Positions 1 through 8,963 of a DNA stretch of 64,000 nt are shown here, in pieces (the first letter of the stretch is position 1; every line of letters begins with the position of its first letter). Made by a program: the position numbers and the translations under genes. This DNA comes from Nematopogon swammerdamellus (taxonomy: Eukaryota > Arthropoda > Insecta > Lepidoptera > Adelidae), in assembly GCA_946902875.1 (NCBI GenBank), contig OX336340.1, forward strand, positions 975,501 to 1,039,500, given 5' to 3'. The notes beneath the pieces are model-generated. The model made no database searches. It was not told the DNA's origin and saw nothing but the letters and a program-made list of their open reading frames with translations.

Positions 1-533
1 ATAATAAATAATACATTGTACAATTGTATAAGTATTTATATTAAAATTTTACCGTAAAAAAATTAAATATCGAGGTGGGTACTCATAAATTTTTATGGTA
101 GGGTAGATTTTCGCGAATTTTTCGCGAAGTCATATTGCAATATAATTTGTCATATCGTTGGCTAAGTAATTAGCAAATAGTTGTTAATAATTTAATTATT
201 TTTTTTTTGGTTACAAAACTTTTCGACTTTCTAACATTCTTTTTTTTAATTTTGGAAAATTCCAATAACAAATACTCCAATAAGATAATACCAATGTACG
301 AGGTCTTACATCTATCATTGTTTTGGAAATTTTATGTAGATTTATAATAAAGTATCCGAGGTATCTCAGAACTTAGAACTATGATCGTGTTTATGCGAAA
401 ATCTGCAAATTCGCAAAATTGTGAAAGGGGCGTTGCCTTTGTTCATTTAAGAGAAAGTTATATTATTCCCTTGATGTAAAGAAGGGTTAAATATTGTTAA
501 ATCCGTTTCATCTTTTCATCGCGAATCGACACA
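1..533. other. AT-rich DNA, nothing recognised
   Basis: No ORF of note, no RNA gene and no repeat family shared with the rest of the window was seen here. Confidence 0.5.
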
Positions 534-718
534 ATGAGCGACTTATTGTATGAATCCCGTTCAAATGTATGGAAGACTGGCGTCACTTGGCTACCTACTC
601 GCTCGGCCAATCACGGCGTTCCATGCGCCGCTCCCGCCTCAGACTTCACACCCCTTTGGCGGCTACCTCGGTTCTCATACAAACGATGCCGTATTTCGCA
701 TCCAGGCTTACTGACTCG

Positions 719-1060
719 TGTAATCCGGTATGGGTGGCTGAGTCAGAGGGGCCAAAGCACATGCTCTGACCAGCCAATATTACCTCCGAGAAGGTAGGTG
801 CCATACCGTAGACTTCCCTGGATTGCTGGCTATACTGGACTAGAGGAGAACACAACCGAGGCTGCTATGCGGCCATCTTACATACAGTACGGTGGTACCA
901 ACCCAGTCGGCTACAATTTGAGCCTACCACCTAGTAAGGGGCAAGGGATAGGACCTACAGTTTTACACCGGTTCCGAACGATGAAGCAGCAGGTGTAGGT
1001 ATGCACGTAAATTTTTTCGTCAGAAAAACTTTTCGTCACAAAACTCATTGGTACACGTAA
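719..1060 (-). mobile_element. SINE-C copy, head missing
   Basis: Matches the copies at 1853-2259 and 41857-42240 from the 3' end (gtaatccggtatgggtgg) through the body to the spacer ending in cattggtacacg. The tRNA-like head is absent: the match stops at about 1060. The short ORFs here on both strands are by-products of the SINE. Confidence 0.85.
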
Positions 1061-1082
1061 GTAGGTTTAGTCAAGACAGGGT

Positions 1083-1310
1083 CGATTGTGATGCTTTTTT
1101 TACCCGACTACGGCGAAGCCAAAAAAGGAAGGGTTATGAGTTTGGCGTGTATGTATGTATGTATGTATGTATGTATGTATGTATGTATGTGACTATCTAT
1201 ATTCCACTCTACAGCCTAAAGTACTGGGCCGATTTCAATAATTCTTGTGCTATTGGATTTGTCTTATTCACGGGAGTGTCATAGGCTATATAACAATTTT
1301 CGAAATTCAA
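1083..1310 (+). repeat. S-type dispersed repeat with (ATGT)n
   Basis: Begins with acccgactacggcgaagcc, runs into an (ATGT)n microsatellite at 1147-1190, then continues to 'cataggctatataa'. The last motif recurs near 37090. It resembles common lepidopteran 'cgacttc...aaggagg' repeats. The transposon class is not known to me. Confidence 0.5.
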
Positions 1311-1852
1311 ATGGCGGACGCACGGCGTCAAAATGTCAAATTAGTTTTTAAAAATATATTGAGTGGGGTATCAAATTAAAGATAATTAAATTAAGATTCC
1401 GAAAATATATACTTTGCTATCTATTAAACTTATGTGTACAGAGAAATAGAGCATAATGTGTGGCGCATGTATGAATCGCGATTATTCGCGATGAAGCGTG
1501 GTCGGTCGCCCGCGCACCGCGCCGCGCGCCGCGGCGCGCGCCCCCACCCACGCACGGTTTCGGTACGTACATTACATACACCGATAACGCGCGACGACGA
1601 CGACGCGAAGAAGCGACATGGAAATTGTTGGTAATATACCTACCTACATACTTACTCACTGATCTACCGCAAATTTTATATAGATATATAATATTATTAT
1701 TAGATACAGTACTATGCTAAAATAAATTGGTATTAAATGTCCATGTACCTAGTGTAAGCATATGTAGTGTAGGTAGGTACATTAAATATACCTAATACCT
1801 ACAATATTTTCGGATGCAAGTTACCCTTCAGCTAAGCGGGATATTGTATTAA
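1311..1852. other. Gene-free stretch with a GC-rich core
   Basis: Mostly AT-rich, but 1500-1560 is a run of CG/GC dinucleotides rich in short palindromes (gcgccgcgcgccgcggcgcg). No coding pattern could be argued on either strand. It could be a remnant of a CpG-rich promoter or simple-sequence expansion; nothing decides between them. Confidence 0.4.
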
Positions 1853-2259
1853 GCGGCGGGTGGCCGAGTGGTTTGGGCATCGTCTTCTCATGAGAGAGGT
1901 CCGCGGTTCGAATCCGGTCGGCGTGTACCAATGAGTTTTTTCTAACGAAAAAATTTAAGTAAGTGCATACTTACACGTGCTGCTTCACCGTTCGAAACCG
2001 GTGTAAAACTGGAGGTCCCTTCCCTTGCCCCTTACTAGGTGGTAGGCTCAAATTATAGCCGACTGGGTTGGTACCACCGTACTGGATGTAAGATGGCCGC
2101 ATAGCAGCCTCGGTTGTGTTCTTCTCTAGTCCAGTATAGCCAGCAATCCAGGGAAGTCTCCGGTATGGCACCTACCTTCTCGGAGGTGATATTGGCTGGT
2201 CGGAGCATGCACTTTGGCCCCTCTGACTCAGCACCCATACGTAAGGTTACATAAAAAAA
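1853..2259 (+). mobile_element. SINE-C, nearly full length, tRNA-derived head
   Basis: The head carries a perfect pol III A box (TGGCCGAGTGG, 1861-1871) and B box (GGTTCGAATCC, 1905-1915). A CAT triplet sits in the anticodon-loop position. A spacer and a body follow: actaggtggtagg, ggttggtaccaccg, ccagtatagccagca. It ends in a short A-run near 2252-2259. The body is distantly related to the SINE-A body, as motif order and several blocks coincide. It is not a functional tRNA gene: the acceptor stem does not pair well and the head is repeated inside another SINE-C at 42180-42240. Confidence 0.85.
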
Positions 2260-2261
2260 CA

Positions 2262-2560
2262 TAATAATAATTGTGGAAGAGAAGAACCGCCGATTGCGGA
2301 AAAGTATTCCCAATTTTCTGGGTGCAGTTTTAGTCCTAGGCTCGATTAGTTGCCGGAACCCTACGTCTTTGGAAATGGTGGTGCCCAGGAGGTCCAGGTG
2401 CTTCCAGACAGGTATGACGCTGACTTAGAAACTGGCTTGGAAAGCAAAAGGACCTTCAAATCGACCTTCGCAGATAATGCGCAGCACTGAGCCTTGCTAA
2501 CGTTGAAGGCGTGGACGTAGCATTCAGGGGGCAACATATCATTGTTATGCATACGAGAGT
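2262..2560 (-). pseudogene. LINE RT fragment (G-like), reverse strand
   Basis: Two reverse-strand frames carry pieces of the segment after the RT palm. One reads AFNVSKAQCCALSAK, comparable to the usual 'N..KTQ.C.FS.K'. The next frame reads HLDLLGTTISKDVGFR and then APRKLGILFRNRRFF, matching 'LGV.IS.D..FR..IE.KAK.A.KKLG.L.R.RR.F' of jockey/CR1-type enzymes. The switch of frame shows at least one indel. It lies tail to tail with the SINE-C and diverges from the plus-strand RT fragment that follows. It was probably part of a 5'-truncated LINE; no start or RT catalytic box is present. Confidence 0.6.
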
Positions 2561-2599
2561 ACGGAACACGGGTTCTACACCAGTTACCCTTCAACTAGG

Positions 2600-3215
2600 C
2601 AGGATGGGGATGAGAAGAGACGAAGACTTGTGTCTAAACTTGAGCAAACACTCGGCTCTATTTCCGAATGGGCCGTAGCAAGTTGGTCAAGTTCAATACC
2701 TCCAAGATACAAGTTTGCGCGTTCAGTGCGAAGAGAGCGGCGTTCACACCAGCTCCTTCCTACCAAGGCACTTCACTTAAATTTTGCGACCACCTCGGGG
2801 TCCTCCGAGTCGAATTTTCGCACGATCTAAACTTCCGGCGTGACATCGAGGGCAAGGCCGTATAAATCGCAGATTCGGTCCTGCTTGGGGTACTGCTCGC
2901 ACCTATGGGATGGCTCAGTCAAATGCCAGCTAGTGCCTCTGGACTCGATCCAGCGATCAGCCGTGCGAATAGTAGGTGACTCCCAAATGTCACGCGATCT
3001 AAAACCACTGCAACTCCGTAGGGTAGGGATACATAGCTAAATCAGAGCCTGTTGAAATACAGAGAGAAATATTTTCCCCCAAGTACAGTCTCGGGTCCTT
3101 CAAACTGGGCATCTGTCAGGCCGGCATGGCATTCGCAGCCTCCGCATGCTACCGAATGTCCATGGCCGTCGCAAAACACCTTATGGGTGGCTCGGCGCCA
3201 CATGTCGCGCTTACT
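2600..3215 (+). pseudogene. LINE-G RT C-terminal region and 3' UTR, decayed
   Basis: Around 2668-2865 the frame reads NTSKIQVCAFSAKRAAF and HLGVLRVEFSHDLNFRRDIEGKA. About 25 residues are then missing compared with the copy at 56402-57085. The match resumes as KSQIRSCLGYCSHLW and LDSIQRSAVRIVGDS. Near 3075-3120 PPKYSLGSFK is followed by the family 3' UTR (gtccatggccgtcgc, cacatgtcgcgc) and a short A-rich end. Stops, frameshifts and an internal deletion make it dead. It is jockey/CR1-like by established RT-tail motifs; the exact clade is not resolved. Confidence 0.8.
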
Positions 3216-3588
3216 ATAAAAATAATATCAGTAGCTTTGGCCTCGCCTTAGTGGCTTACCTGCTTCGAGTGAGTACATTATTCAACTATGTACACGAACC
3301 TGAAACCTCGGTTTTCGGCCTTGAACTGATTGGTTTACTTACTTCCCGAATCCGCTTCACCCCAGCCAGATATCTTTACTAACATAGATAAAGAAAATCG
3401 TGTACTTACACAGCTCAGTCTTCGGTCTTGCTCTGACTGACTTTTCATTTTACTTCAAGACTATACATCGTTTAACTATACATAATTTGTTTATAGATGT
3501 AGGTATTCACTCATGCGCTATTTGCAGAAAACTTTAGTTTCAAATACATATTATGACGACAAATAAACGGACGGATAGTACCAATTTT
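3216..3588. other. Gene-free stretch
   Basis: No repeat family or coding signal recognised. Confidence 0.4.
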
Positions 3589-3704
3589 GTACCGTGTGGG
3601 GCCGGTACTTTAAAAGAATTGCCCCACTGCATCTCTCCCCGTGTATGTCGTAAAAGGTGACTAAGGGATATAACTCCCTTCTTATATTACTAGGTGGTAG
3701 GGTT
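3589..3704 (+). mobile_element. SINE-BA, left part (B head and start of A body)
   Basis: Head accgtgtggggccggtac...gactaaggg, then the fixed junction to the A body (cccttcttatattactagg). The SINE is interrupted at 3704 by a SINE-BT, and after a duplicated 17-mer by a 2.4-kb element. It resumes at 6365. The same head-body junction occurs at 7100, 42296 and 54986 (reverse). Confidence 0.85.
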
Positions 3705-3935
3705 GTTGTTGTTGTTTGGTTTGGGGTTGGCTCTAGGCCTGCAAACTAATCCCGCTTGGTTGGGGATCTTCGTGCAAAACCCCGCAATCTCCAGCTACCC
3801 CAGCTAGCCTATGTCTTCCATGAAAGCCACAAGTCGACCGGGGTGTCTGCAGACCGCCGCCCTTAGTCGCCTTTTACGACATACACGGGGAGAGATGCAG
3901 TGGGGCTATTCTTTTAGAGTACCGGTCCCACACGG
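3705..3935 (-). mobile_element. SINE-BT inserted in SINE-BA, 17-bp target-site duplication
   Basis: Read on the minus strand it starts with the B head (accgtgtgggaccgg...gactaaggg), then a body not seen elsewhere in the window (ctgcagacaccccggtcgac, catggaagacataggctagc), and ends in (AAC)n, seen as gttgttgttgttg at 3704-3716. It is flanked by the 17-bp direct repeat TACTAGGTGGTAGGGTT at 3688-3704 and 3936-3952. The duplication length fits target-primed reverse transcription. Confidence 0.8.
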
Positions 3936-4180
3936 TACTAGGTGGTAGGGTTTACTGTTAATATGCGGGTAGTTTGGAACGCATGCACCTATTTTGCGCT
4001 CTTTGCAACAACTGAGTTTCTGTAAACATTATACGCTCAAACTAAAACAAAAACAGTGTAAAAAGTTTAATTGTAGTTTCGTTAAGTGCTACGAAGTGTA
4101 GTACAGCCTCTCACTGTGCTGTGTACCTATCTCTAAGTCTAGGTCTAATCGAGTGCTAACTACCTACCAGCCTGCCTAAC

Positions 4181-5299
4181 ATGGCGCCGTCATGCTCAGT
4201 GTGTCGTGATGAGGTGAAGCGCGGTAAAGGTACATGCTGCGACGGCGAATGTGCCCAGTGGGTGCACTACAAGTGCGCGAAGGTGTCTGAGCAGCAGGTG
4301 ACGGCGGCCAGGAACAACAACAAAAAAGCTTGGCCCTGTCCCAAGTGCCGCGGCGGGCTGCCGGCGGCGGCGCCGAAACGTCTCCAGTTGCTGTGCGAGG
4401 CGGAAGGCGGTGGCAGTGGAGTGCGGACCCCAGACGGCGGCACACCCTTCTCCTCTCCAATGGGCACGCCTGACGACGGCAGCGGATCCGGGCCCTTCAG
4501 CGCCTTTCCCATAGACGTGGCCGGTACGCTGAGCAAACTGCAGCACGACATCGAGCGCATCCTGAGCAACCAGGATGCCATGGCGAAGAGCATCAGCGTC
4601 ATGCAGTCGGGCCAGCAGAATATCCTAGCCACTCAAGCAGAAATGGCAAAATCTCTCGAATTCCTCAGTGATAAAGTGCACGACGTGGAGAAGACGCTCG
4701 AGCAGCAGAGGAGCCGGCTGGACGCGCTCGAGGCGCTCGGGCCGGAGGTGCAGCAGCTGCGGGTGGAGGTGTGCAAGCTGCAGGCGGAGCGGGACGACGC
4801 GCAACAGCGGGCACTCCTCGACTCCGTGGAGCTGAAGGGCGTCCCGGAGGCGGCGGGCGACCTGCGCGGCGTCGTCATGCGCATCGCCGGAGCTCTCCAG
4901 TGCACCCTGCGCCCAGAAGACGTTAGGGAGGCTCGTCGAATGTCGTCTGGCAAACTGTCTAAGAGTATTTGTGTACGTTTTGCTAACAAAGACGTTCGTG
5001 ACGGTTTCCTAAAAAGTGCAAAAGTGAAGCGCAATTTGAATGTAAATGCCCTCGGCTTGGGGGCCGAAAGTGATCCTATATACATTAATGAATTTTTAAT
5101 TGCTCGTAGGCGACTGCTTCTGTACCGTGCTAAAATGTTTGCAAAAGAGAATAAAATTGCTTTTGTTTGGTCTAAGGATGGACAGGTGCTAATGCGCAGG
5201 TCGGTCGAGGATAGATATGTAATTATAAAACATGAATTAGATCCTGAACGGTTTTTTCGAAAAAAACTGACCTCCGTACTAGCTCCTATACACTGCTAA
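4181..5299 (+). CDS. PHD finger - coiled coil - FP-C-terminal-like protein (LINE ORF1p candidate)
   Basis: The predicted protein has 372 residues. Residues 5-56 fit a C4HC3 PHD-type zinc finger: Cys5, Cys8, Cys19 or Cys20, Cys24, His29, Cys32, Cys53 and Cys56, with the Trp51 typical just before the last Cys pair (WPCPKC). Residues 60-112 are low-complexity linker. Residues 116-212 are heptad-rich, likely a coiled coil for oligomerisation. Residues 214-345 resemble the C-terminal domain of baculovirus FP proteins (VELKGVPE, ICVRFANKDVRDGFL, YINEFL, FVWSKDGQVLMRR), a domain also common in insect LINE ORF1 proteins. By that family the role would be nucleic-acid binding and particle assembly for retroposition; this is inference. 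The start follows stop-rich leader and precedes the first Cys. The first two-thirds is GC-rich and the last third, from about 4950, is AT-rich, hinting at a composite origin. Reverse-strand ORFs here are shadows. Confidence 0.75.
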   Translation: MAPSCSVCRDEVKRGKGTCCDGECAQWVHYKCAKVSEQQVTAARNNNKKAWPCPKCRGGLPAAAPKRLQLLCEAEGGGSGVRTPDGGTPFSSPMGTPDDGSGSGPFSAFPIDVAGTLSKLQHDIERILSNQDAMAKSISVMQSGQQNILATQAEMAKSLEFLSDKVHDVEKTLEQQRSRLDALEALGPEVQQLRVEVCKLQAERDDAQQRALLDSVELKGVPEAAGDLRGVVMRIAGALQCTLRPEDVREARRMSSGKLSKSICVRFANKDVRDGFLKSAKVKRNLNVNALGLGAESDPIYINEFLIARRRLLLYRAKMFAKENKIAFVWSKDGQVLMRRSVEDRYVIIKHELDPERFFRKKLTSVLAPIHC

Positions 5300-6364
5300 A
5301 GCATAACATAAAGTGTTGTAAAACAAAAAATCTACACAACTAAACTAACCCAGACAATTATCTTATTTACAATCAAATCTCTTACAAACACACAACCTCA
5401 CACGCATCCACTACACCGAATCACACTATACAGAATCACACATCCATCAGACATCACATAATAACCATAACATTTCAAATAACACAATAAATCACACATC
5501 ATCAGTCAGACAACACCAATCAAGACAAAACACACGCAAACCGACAAATTCAATGCTCAACTGTGAGTAGCCACAGTACACAGATGCAGCAGTTAAGGAT
5601 ACCCAACTGTGAGTAGCCACAGTACACAGCTGCAGCAGTCAACAGCTGCAGCAGTCAACATACCCAACAACAAATACCTTGCTCTATATATACATACACA
5701 CAACCGTATGTGTGAACTTGTGTATACTGAGGCGGTCGTCGCCAGGCTATGTGATAGTGTGATTTACTACATGGGAGCAAACGTAAGTGAGAAATCTATT
5801 TCATTCGGTATATTAAGACTCCCAACAATAATTTAAGCGTTAACAATAATTATATCCATGTCGTCTTTTCGTTACCTTACTTTCTCTTACTTTTCGTTAC
5901 TTGCCCGCTAGGAATTCGACGGTCGTACTGGTTATTAAACTTTTCGTCAGATACAGCTGTTAACGTCGTTCCCCTAGCCTATAATGGGACTAGAACTCAC
6001 CCCACACTGACAGACACATACATACACACCCTCACCCTCAAAACCTAACACATACACTCACACACAAGACCTAATCCCCTCTCACAAACACACACACCAC
6101 TGACACCCTCATGTATCCACCCATACTAACAAGTTTTATTTTATTTTGTTATATTATATATCAATCACTAGAATATGCCCGACCAAAAACTACGCACACC
6201 ACACCTAACCTAACCTGCATACCTAAAATATTACCGCTAACTACCTATTGTAAGCTGTCCTCTACGGCACAGTCTGCCCAGACTAGTGTAGAGGACAGAG
6301 ACCAATAATGTAATGTGTACTATATTAGTTCAATAAACGTTTTTGATTTTTTTGATTTTGATTT
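5300..6364 (+). other. Non-coding 3' region of the ORF1-only element
   Basis: Rich in CA and AC dinucleotides, no RT or endonuclease motif in any frame. It contains a 46-bp tandem duplication (caactgtgagtagccacag, units at 5558 and 5604), then agctgcagcagtcaac twice (5627-5658), a polyadenylation signal AATAAA near 6331, and the TTTTGA-type tail. Confidence 0.6.
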
Positions 6365-6573
6365 GTTTAACCCGCCCGGATTGGTACCACCGCACTGAAC
6401 GAAACGTCGGTCGAAACGGCTATGTAAATAATTTGTGTTTCCCGTCCATTTCAGTGTAGCCGGCGCGACCGAAGAGAAGTACTGACGTGGCTCCAAGTTC
6501 ACCCGGTGTTATGGGCTGACATCACGGATGTTGTAGGTGATGTAGCCAACTGTGTCAGATTCCATAAAAAAAA
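6365..6573 (+). mobile_element. SINE-BA, right part
   Basis: Resumes the SINE begun at 3589: gtttaacccgcccgg, ggttggtaccaccgcactg..., then ccggtgttatgggctgacatc, ending ttccataaaaaaaa. Confidence 0.85.
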
Positions 6574-6647
6574 TCAATATACGAGTTACCTACATATAAC
6601 ATTTAAAGTATGAAAACAGTTTTTAAAAAAGCCTAAAAAAAAACATG

Positions 6648-6785
6648 GTTATAAAAACCTAAAACCCGACTACGAAAAAGCTAATTATGAAAGTCGTTTA
6701 ACTAAAAAAAAAATAAGTTATAAAAAACTAAAACCCGACTACGAAAAAGCAAATTATGAAAATCGTTTAACTAAAAAATAAGAAA
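6648..6785 (+). repeat. Two-copy tandem repeat, about 69 bp
   Basis: The unit contains cctaaaacccgactacgaaa and cgtttaactaaaaaa, second copy from about 6717. A few substitutions separate the copies. The 'acccgactacg' block recalls the S-type repeat at 1083. Confidence 0.7.
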
Positions 6786-7099
6786 ATTATGTTTTCCATA
6801 TAATTTATCAGATACAGCAATTCTCTTTTTATATTGATTTTACCTTAGCGCTAACTCTATAAATTTTGATAAATTTATTATTTTTAACGTTCTAATTATA
6901 GAGCCGTGGTCGGGCGTTCTTCGTTCAACAAGACAAGTGAGGCTGTCGTCGTGCATTATTAGAGCGAGGAACTTAGGACGGCCATCGCCATTGTGCCATA
7001 CTGGCATCGGACGGAAGTCGGAACCCCTTTACGGACGCTATAATTTTTTATATATCAGTCAGAGCCAATCTAATTATTATATCTCCTTGCGTACATACA
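6786..7099. other. Gene-free stretch
   Basis: AT-rich with a moderately GC-rich patch at 6900-7040. No family match found. Confidence 0.4.
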
Positions 7100-7423
7100 G
7101 TGTGGGGCCGGTACTTTAAAAGAATAGCCCCACTGCTTCTCTCCCCGTGTATGTCGTAAAAGGCGACTAAGGGATATGACTCCCTTCTTATATTACTAGG
7201 TGGTAGGGTTTAACCCGCCCGGGTTGTTACCACCGCACTGCATGAAAGGTCGGTCGAAACGGCTATGTAAATAGTTTGTGTTTTCCGTCCAGTTCAGTGT
7301 AGCCGGCACGACCGAAGGGAAGCACTGACGTGGCACCAAGGTCACCCGGTGTTATGGGCTGACATCATGGATGTCTTAGGTGATGTAGCCAACCGTGTGA
7401 GTTTACACAAAAAAAAAAAAAAT
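7100..7423 (+). mobile_element. SINE-BA, full length
   Basis: B head from gtgtggggccggtac, junction in gactcccttcttatattac, A body, A-run of about 14 ending near 7423. It shares the exact head-body junction with three other copies, so this chimera was itself mobile. Confidence 0.9.
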
Positions 7424-7977
7424 ACAGGTTCTCAAGTAAATATTTATATGGCAATTTTAGTACCAACTGGCCGACCAGAGGCGCTTCATCTTTTCTCCAT
7501 ACAAAATATTTACTTACATATTAGTACGCAACAAAATGTCAACAAAAGCATCTCATAATCGAGCTTCAGGTAACTTTTTACAGAGGTTTTTAGGGTAGGT
7601 AGGGTTTTCGTATGTAATCTGAGGAGGCGGCAAACAAAAGTGGACTTGTCTCACAAATATAATTTTACAGGAGAGCTCAAAAACTAGATGAAGCAGATAG
7701 GGGCTGGCTATAGCTCTACATTTTGTACATAAAAGCTTCATCAAAATACAAACGTGTAGCCGTCGGTTATTTTATCAGAACACTGACTGGTTGTCTTATT
7801 TTTTTTTTATTTAAAAATGGACATGTTCGGTTTTGTTTGAAAAGGCTTGAAAAACAACATACATTCATAAAAGTATACCAGTTAAAAAAAATAGATATTT
7901 TATTGGACAAGTACAGTTTTATTTGAAAACATATCACACGAAAAAATATTCTATTAGTTTCATCCGGTTTTAATTGA
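7424..7977. other. Gene-free stretch
   Basis: AT-rich. Short ORFs lack codon structure or motifs. No repeat match seen. Confidence 0.4.
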
Positions 7978-8213
7978 AAATGAAAGTGCTGGTCCAGGTA
8001 CGTGCGTCTAGGGCGACGCTTCCCGACTCTTCCACCCACATTGGCTCCATAAATTTCTTTCGTTAGTCTCCTATCATCCATTCTTCCAATATGACCGAAC
8101 CACCGAAGCATTCCTTTCTCAATTTTTGTGACTATCTCTTTCAGACCACAGAGCTCTCGCACTACACTATTTCTCAATCTATCTTTCATTGTAACTCCAC
8201 ACATACTCCTTGA
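7978..8213 (-). pseudogene. LINE-K RT C-terminal tail, 5'- and 3'-truncated
   Basis: On the minus strand the frame reads MCGVTMKDRLRNSVVRELCG, then IEKGMLRWFGHIGRMDDRRL, then GKRRPRRTYLDQ. This is the RTE-like pattern 'MCGVT..DR.RN..IR...G......K...RWFGH..RM......G...GRP..'. The frame runs on into unrelated DNA at 7978, where the last part of the LINE is missing. The RT core lies nowhere near, so this is a dead fragment. Confidence 0.8.
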
Positions 8214-8272
8214 AGATGATTTGTCATAATTTTTGTTTTGTCAGTCTTTTATCACTCATTAATTTCTCAAAA

Positions 8273-8648
8273 CCGGGCAAGTGCGAGTCGAACTCGCCCA
8301 CCGAGGGTTCCGTATCGCCATGTCATGGTCAGCGCCACTCACGCCGCCTATGGCGTGTTTATGAAATGCTTCATATTAGTTAAAATTAATGATTAGTTAA
8401 AATGCTTCATAGTCTTTTCGCTAGGATGGCGCGCATACACTTTTCAGTTTCTTCTATGGAAACCCCCTGATTTTTTTACTTTTTCTTATTTTTATTATTT
8501 GTTGTTATATCGGCCATAATAATTAATAAAACATGTTCGCGGGGCTACCAAGGGCTGTATCAAGAAGACATACAGCCCTCGGACAGACCGACAGACAGAC
8601 GGCGTAGTCTTAATAATAGGGTCCCGTACCGAATACGGAACCCTAAAA
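8273..8648 (+). repeat. F repeat, full length
   Basis: Starts aaccgggcaagtgcgagtcg and ends gggtcccgtaccgaatacgg + aaccctaaaaa, with a (GACA)n-like block near 8580-8605. Other copies: 25945(-), 32880(+), 37811(-), 44850(-), 45453(+), 46628(-), 55945(-), and a 5' piece at 26994. It is a family I recognise as widespread in Lepidoptera; its transposon class is uncertain. Confidence 0.8.
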
Positions 8649-8672
8649 ATGACAATCACGAACTGTTTAAAC

Positions 8673-8867
8673 CCTGTTACTCGAAGACAAAGAAGGGCGG
8701 TCTGGCTGGCGCCATCGCCGCGCCGCCTCCGTGTCGTCGGGAGGGCTCCGAGGGCCCTCCATCAGTCGCCTCGTGACTCGTGTTCGCTGTCCACGATTAG
8801 TCAGGTAAACACGACTCTGGTGGACGGGTGCGCCGCGCACACGATATACCGACACGACTTCCTTTAA
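8673..8867 (+). other. GC-rich segment, possible but unproven exon
   Basis: Clearly more GC-rich than its flanks, with open frames on both strands and a GTAAAC just after position 8806 that could serve as a splice donor. No protein family is recognisable in any frame. It may equally be a fragment of an unrecognised repeat. Confidence 0.2.
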
Positions 8868-8890
8868 AACACTGTTAGCATGCGTTTTCC

Positions 8891-8935
8891 GTGTAGCCGG
8901 TACAACCAGAAAGACCTAGATATGGCACCTACTAA
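8891..8935 (+). mobile_element. Small SINE-A/C body fragment
   Basis: gtagccggtacaaccag...gatatggcacct aligns with the middle of the SINE body just upstream of the full SINE-A at 8964. Confidence 0.5.
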
Positions 8936-8963
8936 TAGTTATATTACCGACAGGAAGAAGGAA

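Larger units (their letters stand above)
3955..6364 (+). mobile_element. 2.4-kb ORF1-only non-LTR element (HAL1-like), inserted in a SINE
   Basis: The SINE-BA body breaks after ...ggtagggttta (3954) and resumes with gtttaacccgcccgg (6365), giving a 5-bp duplication, GTTTA, at 3950-3954 and 6365-6369. Between them lie a 226-bp leader, one intact ORF (4181-5299), about 1 kb without coding potential, an AATAAA at about 6331, and a TTTTGATTTT-type tail up to 6364. There are no LTRs or terminal inverted repeats. The tail is a LINE-type simple repeat rather than poly(A). No endonuclease or RT is present, so if the borders are right this is a non-autonomous derivative carrying only ORF1. Less likely, it is a retrocopied or domesticated host gene. 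Confidence 0.65.

Noticed and set aside
1853..1925. tRNA gene
   Set aside because: Good A and B boxes, but acceptor and T stems pair poorly and the sequence is the head of a dispersed SINE.
4196..5085. Reverse-strand ORFs of 116-150 codons
   Set aside because: Shadows of the GC-rich forward ORF at 4181-5299.
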